Shown: positions 1 through 7,050 of the stretch, in pieces | Layout of the letters: the number at the start of each line of letters is the position of its first letter | Numbering within the stretch: position 1 is the first letter of the stretch | Program-made: the position numbers and the translations under genes | From: CAYFPO01 sp964345035 | GTDB taxonomy: Bacteria; Fidelibacterota; Marinisomatia; SCGC-AAA003-L08; GCA-002704045 | NCBI GenBank assembly: GCA_964345035.1 | Contig: CAYFPO010000024.1 | Span: 1-28,612, forward strand | Direction of reading: 5' to 3' | Length of the DNA: 28,612 nucleotides | Notes under the pieces: model-generated | Databases searched by the model: none | Seen by the model: only the letters and a program-made list of their open reading frames with translations | Told to the model about the DNA's origin: nothing

Positions 1-1
1 C

Positions 2-304
2 GGGGAGATACCTGTAGAAATCTGTAATCAAGGAGATAGTTCTCCTAATCTATCAAACAACCAACTCTGTCCACCCTACCCGGAATGTATTGAAGATTAT
101 GTAGGAGAACAATTTTGTTACGATGACTACTTTGGTGACTCCAATATGGATGGTGAACTCAATATTCTTGATATCACACTCCTTGTTGAATTCGTTCTTG
201 GATTTTCAGAACCTGAATACTTCAACTTATCAGACATCTACCCTGATGGTGACTTAAACATCATGGATGTTGTGATGTTGGTTGATATGGTTCTAAACAG
301 TTAA
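2..304 (+). CDS. C-terminal part of a secreted leucine-rich-repeat protein with dockerin-like tail (5' end outside window)
   Basis: An open frame enters from the left edge and stops with TAA at 302-304, giving 100 residues. The first part reads GEIPVEICNQ, then LSNNQLCPPYPECIEDY, the closing cap of a plant-type leucine-rich-repeat array (LSNNQL is the repeat consensus, GEIP its flank). From about nucleotide 134 the chain has two F-hand calcium-binding repeats, GDSNMDGELNILD and SDIYPDGDLNIMD, each followed by a hydrophobic helix (LLVEFVLG, MLVDMVLN). This is the dockerin type I pattern. The second repeat has Tyr where the third ligand is normally Asn or Asp. No sorting domain follows. LRR-plus-dockerin architecture is common in Marinimicrobia-like genomes. 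Inference: a surface or secreted binding protein whose tail is a docking module. The N-terminus and total length cannot be seen. Confidence 0.85.
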   Translation, partial: GEIPVEICNQGDSSPNLSNNQLCPPYPECIEDYVGEQFCYDDYFGDSNMDGELNILDITLLVEFVLGFSEPEYFNLSDIYPDGDLNIMDVVMLVDMVLNS

Positions 305-444
305 TCTCACACCACCTCAATAGACACCCCTGTAAACTCATAGGTCACTTTCTGATTTAGGAATTCATTTTTCAATTAAAATCCCATTAGGTCATGAATA
401 TGGTCCTAACTAATTCCCTGCATAACACCCATAATTCCGCAAAA

Positions 445-472
445 TTGACATTGGTCTGCACCCTCAGATAAT
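445..472 (+). promoter_or_regulatory. candidate sigma-70 promoter for the uvrB operon
   Basis: A perfect -35 hexamer TTGACA at 445-450 is followed after 16 bp by GATAAT at 467-472, a five-of-six match to TATAAT. The predicted start of transcription is near 479, about 12 nt before the uvrB ATG, which fits the absence of a recognisable Shine-Dalgarno sequence there. The rest of 305-490 shows no gene. Prediction from consensus only. Confidence 0.5.
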
Positions 473-490
473 TGTAAATTTATTGTCAAT

Positions 491-2488
491 ATGGCAGAGT
501 TTAAAGTAGTATCTGAGTTTAACCCGGCGGGAGATCAGCCGGAGGCGATACAGGCATTGGTCAACGGACTGAATACCGGTCAGAAAAATCAGACCTTGCT
601 TGGTATCACCGGATCGGGAAAAACCTTTACCATGGCAAAGGTGATTGAAGCAGTGCAGAGACCGGCGTTGATTCTCTCCCATAACAAAGTATTGGCAGCC
701 CAGTTGTTTGGTGAATTCAAAGGGCTCTTTCCTGAAAATGCAGTGGAATTTTTTATATCCTACTATGATTACTATCAGCCGGAAGCATATCTGCCGGTAA
801 CGGATACCTTCATAGAAAAAGATATGTCTATGAATGAAGAGATAGACCGTTTGCGCCTTCGGGCAACTTCCTCACTTTTAAGCCGGGAGGATGTGATAAT
901 TGTGTCCAGTGTGAGCTGTATTTACGGGATTGGTTCTCCGGAAGAGTATGGTGCAATGATCGTGATGATGAAAATAGGGGAATCCAGGGAGATTAAATCC
1001 ATTTTAAAAAAACTGGTGGATATCCATTATACACGGAATGATCTTATTCTGGAGCCGGGTACATTTCGGGTACGGGGGGATGTACTGGAGGTGTTTCCCG
1101 TGTATGATCAACAGGCAGTCCGGGTGGAATTTTTTGGCGATGAGGTTGAAAAGATTTATACTTTTGATACACTCACCGGTGAAATAGTTGAAGAATTGGA
1201 AACTGTGGTGATCTATCCGGCTAAGCATTTTGTAACCTCTGAAGAAAATTTGAAAAAGGCAATGAACCAGATACGGGAAGAATTATCAGACAGATTGGTT
1301 GAATTCAGAGCAGAAGGAAAACTGTTGGAAGCCCAGCGTCTGGAACAGCGGACAATGTATGATCTGGAAATGATGACAGAGTTGGGATACTGTTCCGGAA
1401 TTGAAAACTATTCCCGGCATTTGGACGGCAGGGAACCCGGCGAACGCCCCAGTACACTCATAGACTTTTTCCCGGATAATTTTATTATGTTTGCGGATGA
1501 ATCCCACGTTACTATCCCCCAGGTGCGGGGTATGTATAATGGAGACCGGTCCAGAAAAACCACACTTATTGAACATGGGTTCCGCTTACCTTCAGCACTG
1601 GACAACCGGCCCATGCAATTTCAGGAATTTACAGACAGCATTCACCAGCTGATCACCGTCTCTGCAACACCATCTGAATGGGAACTGGAGCAGTCAGAAG
1701 GAGAATATGTAGAGCAAATCATCCGGCCTACGGGGCTGCTGGACCCTGAGGTGGTAGTAAAGCCAACAAAAGGACAGATTGATAGTCTGATCGGCGAATG
1801 TAAAAAGTGCATTGAAAAAGGCAATAGAGTATTAATCACCACACTGACCAAACGTATGGCGGAAGATCTCACGGACTATCTGAATGGTGTAAATATTAAC
1901 ACGGAATATCTACACAGCGATATTGACAGTATCCGCCGGGTACAGATATTGAGATCTTTACGTCTTGGACAATTTGATGTTTTGGTAGGGATCAATCTTC
2001 TGCGGGAAGGTTTGGATATGCCGGAAGTAGCCCTGGTGGCAGTACTGGATGCAGATAAGGAAGGATTTTTACGGTCCCGATCTTCTTTGATGCAGGTATC
2101 CGGCAGGGCGGCACGGAATATGAAAGGGAAAGTAATATTCTATGGTGATAAAATTACAGCTTCTATGCAGCATGTTCTGGACGAAACAGAAAGACGTAGA
2201 AAAATCCAGAGAGATCACAACAATAAAAATAATATAACACCAAAAACTGTGTATAAATCTATGGAGGAAATTCGGTTATCTACTGCGGTTGCAGATGAAA
2301 AAGCAGACTATGGAGTCACTGAGGAAGAAATAATTCCTGAAATTACATTGGAGAATATGGAAGACCAGGAGGCTTTGGAAATGCTCCGGAAGAAAATGCT
2401 GAAATTTGCAAGAGAACTGCAGTTTGAACAAGCCGCCATTGTTCGGGATAAAATTGCAGAATTAGAAACGAAAATTGGAATAAATTAA
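491..2488 (+). CDS. uvrB: UvrABC system protein B (excinuclease subunit)
   Basis: UvrB is the DNA-loading helicase-like subunit of nucleotide excision repair: it receives damaged DNA from UvrA and forms the pre-incision complex for UvrC. The 665-residue length is normal. Visible signatures are the Walker A loop GITGSGKT at residues 38-45, the beta-hairpin that inserts between DNA strands (YYDYYQPEAY, 91-100), the Walker B-like DESHVTIPQ, helicase motif V-VI segments (GINLLREGLDMPE, QVSGRAARN), and a C-terminal UVR coiled-coil motif from about residue 638 (FARELQFEQAA) that contacts UvrC. It is the first gene of a run with purD, a sigma-54 activator and lptE; only 11 nt separate it from purD. 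No strong ribosome-binding site precedes the ATG, but a near-consensus promoter lies directly upstream. Confidence 0.98.
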   Translation: MAEFKVVSEFNPAGDQPEAIQALVNGLNTGQKNQTLLGITGSGKTFTMAKVIEAVQRPALILSHNKVLAAQLFGEFKGLFPENAVEFFISYYDYYQPEAYLPVTDTFIEKDMSMNEEIDRLRLRATSSLLSREDVIIVSSVSCIYGIGSPEEYGAMIVMMKIGESREIKSILKKLVDIHYTRNDLILEPGTFRVRGDVLEVFPVYDQQAVRVEFFGDEVEKIYTFDTLTGEIVEELETVVIYPAKHFVTSEENLKKAMNQIREELSDRLVEFRAEGKLLEAQRLEQRTMYDLEMMTELGYCSGIENYSRHLDGREPGERPSTLIDFFPDNFIMFADESHVTIPQVRGMYNGDRSRKTTLIEHGFRLPSALDNRPMQFQEFTDSIHQLITVSATPSEWELEQSEGEYVEQIIRPTGLLDPEVVVKPTKGQIDSLIGECKKCIEKGNRVLITTLTKRMAEDLTDYLNGVNINTEYLHSDIDSIRRVQILRSLRLGQFDVLVGINLLREGLDMPEVALVAVLDADKEGFLRSRSSLMQVSGRAARNMKGKVIFYGDKITASMQHVLDETERRRKIQRDHNNKNNITPKTVYKSMEEIRLSTAVADEKADYGVTEEEIIPEITLENMEDQEALEMLRKKMLKFARELQFEQAAIVRDKIAELETKIGIN

Positions 2489-2499
2489 AGGTAGATAAT

Positions 2500-3801
2500 A
2501 TGAGTGGATATAAAGTTTTAATCTTAGGAAGCGGCGGCAGGGAGCATGCATTTGCTTGGTCTTTGTCAAATGACCCTCTGGTCGAACAATTGTATTGTGC
2601 ACCGGGTAATGGCGGCACTGGATCCATTGGAGAGAATGTCCCTCTGGATATACAAGATCCCAATGAAACATTGAAGTTTGTTGAAAGAAACTCCATTGAT
2701 CTTACAATTGTAGGTCCTGAAGCACCTTTGGAACAAGGTGTGGTGGATGTTTTTAAGAAAAATGGAAAACTAATTTTTGGCCCCACACAATATGCTGCAC
2801 AGCTGGAAACCAGTAAGGTATTTGCTCGAAAAGTAATGGCTGGTTGCAATGTACCACAACCCTGTTTTGTTGTTTGCAATACCCGGCAAGAGGTAGAGAA
2901 TGCAAAATCTGAATATGGTTTACCAGTAGTTGTTAAGGTTGATGGACTCGCTGCAGGAAAAGGGGCATACGTTTGTGAGTCTGAAGCAGAATTTGAGAAT
3001 TCCCTGTGTGAAATATATGAAAACCGTATATTTGGTTCTGCCTCTGATCAGGTGCTGGTAGAACAATGTCTGGTTGGCGAGGAATTATCTGTATTTGCAG
3101 TATGTGACGGTGAAGATTTTGTAATACTGAATACTGCACAGGATCACAAAAGGATTTATGATGAAGACAAAGGACCAAATACAGGAGGGATGGGTGCATA
3201 TTCACCAACCCCGCTTACCAACCACCAATTAATGGATAAAGTCTGCAGGGATATTTACACACCGGTCCTCAAATCCATGGTGAAAGATGGAAATCCATTC
3301 ACGGGATTTCTATATGCAGGATTAATGTTGGTTGAAGGTGATCCGTATGTCATAGAATTCAATGTGAGAATGGGTGATCCGGAGACTCAGGTCGTGCTGC
3401 CGTTACTCCAATCTTCACTATTTGAATTGTTGTTTAATTCTGTTACAGGAAAATTAGCAGAAACTAAAATAACGACCTCAACAAAAACAGCAGTTACCGT
3501 TGTACTGGCATCTGATGGATACCCGGGGAAGTACTCTAAAGGTCAGGAAATTACCGGTCTGGAAGCAGATTCATCAAATTTAGTTTTTCATGCCGGTACT
3601 AAATCTCAGGATGGCAAGACATTTGTAAATGGTGGAAGGGTCTTAAATGTAGTGGGCTTCGGAAATGACCTGGAATCCGCTATTGAAAACAGCTATCAGA
3701 TAATTGATAAAATCCACTTTGACGGAATGTATTACCGAAAGGATATAGGTCAAAAGGGGATGAAATATCTCACTGAATCTGTTGAGGAGGAAGTAATATG
3801 A
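2500..3801 (+). CDS. purD: phosphoribosylamine--glycine ligase (GAR synthetase)
   Basis: Catalyses ATP-dependent joining of glycine to 5-phosphoribosylamine, the second step of de novo purine synthesis, in the cytoplasm. At 433 residues it has the usual length. The N-terminal domain begins with VLILGSGGREHA and contains IVGPEAPLEQG. The ATP-grasp domain shows VVVKVDGLAAGKGAYV, GPNTGGMGAYSP and the metal-binding EFNVRMGDPETQ. The gene starts 11 nt after uvrB, and its stop codon overlaps the ATG of the next gene (ATGA, 3798-3801), which implies translational coupling. The pairing of purD with a repair gene and an envelope regulator has no obvious functional logic and probably reflects operon drift. 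Confidence 0.97.
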   Translation: MSGYKVLILGSGGREHAFAWSLSNDPLVEQLYCAPGNGGTGSIGENVPLDIQDPNETLKFVERNSIDLTIVGPEAPLEQGVVDVFKKNGKLIFGPTQYAAQLETSKVFARKVMAGCNVPQPCFVVCNTRQEVENAKSEYGLPVVVKVDGLAAGKGAYVCESEAEFENSLCEIYENRIFGSASDQVLVEQCLVGEELSVFAVCDGEDFVILNTAQDHKRIYDEDKGPNTGGMGAYSPTPLTNHQLMDKVCRDIYTPVLKSMVKDGNPFTGFLYAGLMLVEGDPYVIEFNVRMGDPETQVVLPLLQSSLFELLFNSVTGKLAETKITTSTKTAVTVVLASDGYPGKYSKGQEITGLEADSSNLVFHAGTKSQDGKTFVNGGRVLNVVGFGNDLESAIENSYQIIDKIHFDGMYYRKDIGQKGMKYLTESVEEEVI

Positions 3802-5024
3802 TAGATGTTGAAAAAATAAAACGATCTGTTGGTATATTAGGAGAGTCCGAGCCCATTCGGGATATGCTAAATCTCATCGGTCAGGTCTCTGATACAGAAA
3901 TATCCGTACTCATAAATGGTGAATCCGGGTCCGGTAAGGAAATGGTCGCAAAAGCAATCCATAAAAACAGCCGGAGAAAATTCGAAAATCTCATCACAGT
4001 GAATTGTGGCGCTATCCCGGCAGGAATTATTGAAAGCGAATTATTTGGGCATAAAAAGGGGAGCTTTACCGGAGCATCTGAAGAGCGAAAGGGATATTTT
4101 GAAGCTGCCCATAAAGGGACTATATTTCTGGATGAAATTGGTGAGACACCGCTGGAAACTCAGGCAAAACTATTGAGAGTCATTGAACAAGGCGAATTCA
4201 TAAAAGTGGGGGACACCAAAACCCAGAAAGTGGATACACGAATTATTGCTGCAACCAATAAAGATCTTACAGATGAAGTAGTAAACGATAATTTTCGTAA
4301 AGATCTGTATTTCAGACTAAAAACCATTACCATTAATGTGCCGTCTCTGAGAGATAGATTAAGTGACATTTATCTGTTTGTTGAACGATTTGGACTTGAA
4401 TTTTGTGCAAAAAATGATATTGCTTTCAAAGGATTTACCTCAGAAGCGATCAATGCACTTAAAACATATTCCTGGCCGGGGAATGTGCGGGAATTGAAGA
4501 ATGTGGTGGAAAGTCTTATCGTGCAGAATCGTGGTGAAAGAATTCAGGAATCCATGGTGATGAAATCACTTGGACAAGAGACCTGGGCTACCAATCCAAA
4601 CCTTCCCGCTATTGTGGATAAGGATTCAGATGAAATTGAGAGAGAGCTGATTCTCAGGCAACTATTATATCTCAGGCAGGATATGAATGAGATCAAACAA
4701 TTGTTATTCGGGAATCAGGGGACAGACCATTCTGTGCAGCCGGCAAACCCGGCACTGTACCTCCCGCCATCGGGAGAGCAGGATGAAATATCCACCTCAC
4801 CGCTCCATCCCATTCATAATGTGGAAGAAGGCAGATTTAATGCGGTAAAGGAAGATGTAATTGGTGATACAACCATGAAGGATATCGAACATGAAATGAT
4901 AGAACGAACCCTGGAAAAATTAAATCACAACAGAAGAAAAGCTGCTCAGGCGCTGGATATTTCTGAGCGGACATTATACCGGAAAATCCAGGAATACGGA
5001 ATTGGAAGGAAAAAACCGGAGTGA
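3798..5024 (+). CDS. sigma-54-dependent transcriptional activator without receiver domain (AAA+ plus Fis-type HTH)
   Basis: A 408-residue enhancer-binding protein that would remodel sigma-54 RNA polymerase. The AAA+ domain starts almost at the N-terminus: Walker A GESGSGKE (41-48), the sigma-54-contacting loop GSFTGA (88-93, a conservative variant of GAFTGA) and Walker B GTIFLDEI (107-114). A Fis-like helix-turn-helix closes the protein (AAQALDISERTLYRKIQEYG). There is no N-terminal receiver, GAF or PAS domain, so activity is not controlled by phosphorylation within the same chain, as in PspF-like regulators. A low-complexity linker (about residues 310-350) separates the AAA+ and HTH parts. 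In Bacteroidota and relatives this gene commonly sits beside lptE, as here (4-nt overlap), which suggests a link to envelope homeostasis. Its target promoters were not identified. Confidence 0.93.
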   Translation: MIDVEKIKRSVGILGESEPIRDMLNLIGQVSDTEISVLINGESGSGKEMVAKAIHKNSRRKFENLITVNCGAIPAGIIESELFGHKKGSFTGASEERKGYFEAAHKGTIFLDEIGETPLETQAKLLRVIEQGEFIKVGDTKTQKVDTRIIAATNKDLTDEVVNDNFRKDLYFRLKTITINVPSLRDRLSDIYLFVERFGLEFCAKNDIAFKGFTSEAINALKTYSWPGNVRELKNVVESLIVQNRGERIQESMVMKSLGQETWATNPNLPAIVDKDSDEIERELILRQLLYLRQDMNEIKQLLFGNQGTDHSVQPANPALYLPPSGEQDEISTSPLHPIHNVEEGRFNAVKEDVIGDTTMKDIEHEMIERTLEKLNHNRRKAAQALDISERTLYRKIQEYGIGRKKPE

Positions 5025-5587
5025 AGAAAGTCGTACTGATTGCAGTTGGTTTAATGATATGTGGATGTGGTATCTATTCATTTAAAGGCTCATTACCGGC
5101 ACATATTAAGACCATTTCCATTTCCCCCGTGGTTAATGAATCCTCAGAATTTGGTATCAGCGAACTGATCAGTGAAAAGATCATGGATATCCTCATATCG
5201 GAAAATGTTCTGGATGTTACCGGTGAAGAAGACGCTGACAGCCGGTTGAATGTAATCGTGAAAAAAGTGGATGACAGTCCATATACCTATACACTGCCCA
5301 GTGATGCAGTTATTGAACAGGTAGATGAATACCGGATCACCATACAGGCCACAGTAGTATGGTATGATCTGACACGGGATGAACCGTTGTTTGAGGTCAG
5401 CAAATCTGCTTGGGGCGCTTACGGAACCGGTGTGGATATCAGTACCGACAAAATTGATAATGACGGAGATGGGCTTATTGACAGTGAGGATGAGGATGAA
5501 TTCGGGTCACCCCGGGAAAGTGCCATCGCCGTAGCTATACGAATAATATCAGAAGATATCATCAATGAGGTTACATCTACATGGTAA
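5021..5587 (+). CDS. lptE: LptE-family LPS-assembly lipoprotein with an internal EF-hand-like loop
   Basis: Predicted outer-membrane lipoprotein of 188 residues that would plug the LptD barrel during lipopolysaccharide export. The GTG start overlaps the stop of the activator (GTGA). The N-terminus is a lipoprotein signal (MKKVVLIAVGLMICGC, modified Cys probably 16), and the mature part opens with YSFKGSLPAHIKTISI followed by PVVNES, the hallmark of the FCB-type LptE family. Unusually, residues 146-157 read DNDGDGLIDSED, a complete EF-hand-type loop (acidic residues at positions 1, 3, 5, 9 and 12, Gly at 6), followed by more acidic residues. This lies between the expected strand region and the C-terminal helix (SAIAVAIRIISEDIINEV). 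The family call is by pattern; calcium binding is inference. Confidence 0.82.
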   Translation: MKKVVLIAVGLMICGCGIYSFKGSLPAHIKTISISPVVNESSEFGISELISEKIMDILISENVLDVTGEEDADSRLNVIVKKVDDSPYTYTLPSDAVIEQVDEYRITIQATVVWYDLTRDEPLFEVSKSAWGAYGTGVDISTDKIDNDGDGLIDSEDEDEFGSPRESAIAVAIRIISEDIINEVTSTW

Positions 5588-5600
5588 ATAAAACTAATTT

Positions 5601-5626
5601 TATAGACGTTGGATGCAACATCTATA
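5601..5626. repeat. inverted repeat in lptE-asnS intergenic region (11-bp stem, one G-T pair)
   Basis: The arm TATAGACGTTG (5601-5611), loop GATG, and arm CAACATCTATA (5616-5626) pair over 11 bp with one wobble. It lies 13 nt after the lptE stop. No T-tract follows on the plus strand, so it is not a clear intrinsic terminator. A second weaker stem (GAGTCG / CGGCTC, about 5653-5670) and the perfect palindrome at 5699-5726 follow. Confidence 0.55.
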
Positions 5627-5698
5627 CGAATAATTCAATCACTAACCCAGTAGAGTCGAACCGGCGGCTCGTCCCTAAAAAACCACAATTTGTAATCA

Positions 5699-5726
5699 GT
5701 AGTGGATGTTCTCGAACATCCACTAC
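5699..5726. repeat. perfect 13-bp inverted repeat with 2-nt centre, upstream of asnS
   Basis: GTAGTGGATGTTC (5699-5711), TC, GAACATCCACTAC (5714-5726): all 13 pairs match. It overlaps an upstream in-frame ATG at 5706, which argues against that ATG being the asnS start. There is no adjacent T-run on the plus strand. It could be an operator, a cruciform, or the end of a small repeated element of the kind scattered in intergenic DNA. Which of these applies cannot be told from one copy. Confidence 0.7.
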
Positions 5727-5756
5727 ATTAATAACAATCTTAAATCTGGAGAAATA

Positions 5757-7049
5757 TTGAAAACAATTTTAGTTAGTCAAATACAACAAAATACAGGAGA
5801 GACTGTTCAGTTGAACGGTTGGGTGTACAATACACGTAGAAGTGGGAAGATCGGATTTCTGATGCTCAGAGACGGTACAGGAACGGTGCAATGTGTTATT
5901 TATAAACCGGATATTGGAGAAAAACAATTTGATCTGTTTAAATCATTCACACAGGAATCATCCGTTACAGTAATCGGCAAGGTTGCCTCCAATGAACGTG
6001 CCTTGGGCGGGTTTGAGATACAGGCAGAAAAACTCATACTAAATCACTTGAGTAATGGGTATCCGATTACACCAAAAGAACATGGCACGGATTTTCTGAT
6101 GAACCACAGACATCTTTGGTTGAGGTCTAAACGCCAGCATGCAATTATGAGAATACGGCATCAGATAATAAAAGCAACACGGGATTTTTTCGATAATAAT
6201 GAATTCACATTGATAGATACTCCTATTTTTACACCAAACGCCTGTGAGGGAACTACCACATTGTTTGCAACCGATTACTTTGGTGAGAATGCATATTTGA
6301 GTCAGTCCGGACAGTTGTATAATGAAGCAAATGCCATGGCCCATGGCAGGGTGTATTGTTTTGGTCCTACATTCCGGGCGGAAAAATCCAAAACCAGAAG
6401 ACATTTAACTGAATTCTGGATGGTGGAACCCGAAATTGCCTACTGTGATTTGGAAGAGGATATGGTCTGGGGTGAAAAGCTTGTGGAATATATTGTCACA
6501 CAAGTTCTGGAACACCGGTCACTGGAGTTGGAAATTCTTGAGAGAGATACTGCAACCTTAGAAAAGGTAAAAGCACCATTTCCCCGGGTCAGCTATACGG
6601 ATTGTGTGAATAAACTGAACGAAGGAGGTTTTGATTTCGAGTGGGGCGGTGATTTTGGGTCACCGGAAGAAACATTTATTTCAGAACAGTATGACAGACC
6701 GGTTATTGTACACCGGTTTCCAACACAGATTAAAGCATTCTATATGAAAAGAGATCCCAAAGAAGACCGGGTCGTATTGGGAATGGATTTTCTGGCTCCG
6801 GAAGGATATGGTGAAATCATAGGAGGATCAGAAAGAGAAGCAGACCTGGATGTTTTACTGGAGAGAATTGAGCATGAAAAACTCCCCAGAGAGGAATTTG
6901 AATGGTATCTGGATCTCCGTAAATATGGCAGTGTTCCCCACGCAGGTTTTGGTATGGGAATTGAACGTGTTGTCGCATGGATATGCAAACTTCCCCACGT
7001 GAGAGAGACTATTCCTTATCCCCGTATGCTTCAGAGACTTCGACCCTAA
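5757..7049 (+). CDS. asnS: asparagine--tRNA ligase
   Basis: Class IIb aminoacyl-tRNA synthetase that charges tRNA-Asn. An OB-fold anticodon-binding domain comes first (VQLNGWVYNTRRSGKIGFLM), then the catalytic domain with motif 2 (FRAEKSKTRRHLTEFWMVEPE region) and motif 3 (GFGMGIERVVAWICKLPHVR), ending in the AsnS-typical ETIPYPRMLQRL. The frame is open back to an ATG at 5706, but that codon lies inside a palindrome and would add 17 unrelated residues. The TTG at 5757 is preceded by CTGGAGA with good spacing and gives 430 residues, the usual length, starting LKTILVSQIQ. nadE begins one base after the stop. Confidence 0.95.
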   Translation: MKTILVSQIQQNTGETVQLNGWVYNTRRSGKIGFLMLRDGTGTVQCVIYKPDIGEKQFDLFKSFTQESSVTVIGKVASNERALGGFEIQAEKLILNHLSNGYPITPKEHGTDFLMNHRHLWLRSKRQHAIMRIRHQIIKATRDFFDNNEFTLIDTPIFTPNACEGTTTLFATDYFGENAYLSQSGQLYNEANAMAHGRVYCFGPTFRAEKSKTRRHLTEFWMVEPEIAYCDLEEDMVWGEKLVEYIVTQVLEHRSLELEILERDTATLEKVKAPFPRVSYTDCVNKLNEGGFDFEWGGDFGSPEETFISEQYDRPVIVHRFPTQIKAFYMKRDPKEDRVVLGMDFLAPEGYGEIIGGSEREADLDVLLERIEHEKLPREEFEWYLDLRKYGSVPHAGFGMGIERVVAWICKLPHVRETIPYPRMLQRLRP

Positions 7050-7050
7050 A

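Noticed and set aside
305..490. sigma-54 (-24/-12) promoters as targets of the activator in this and the other intergenic regions
   Set aside because: I looked for TGGCAC-N5-TTGCW in the gaps between genes and saw no convincing match. TGGCAC words occur only inside coding sequence without the second element.
2343..2879. 178-codon open frame on the minus strand across the uvrB-purD junction
   Set aside because: It is antisense to two clearly conserved genes, and its translation has no recognisable domain and low-quality composition. It is a shadow frame.
5645..5680. tRNA-like T-loop wording (minus strand GGTTCGACTC) between lptE and asnS
   Set aside because: The flanking bases do not form a T-stem and no acceptor, D or anticodon arm can be drawn, so it is not a tRNA or an obvious fragment.
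5588..5756. T-box riboswitch in the asnS leader
   Set aside because: The conserved T-box antiterminator sequence is absent and there is no terminator hairpin with a T-run. T-boxes are also mainly found in Firmicutes and Actinobacteria.
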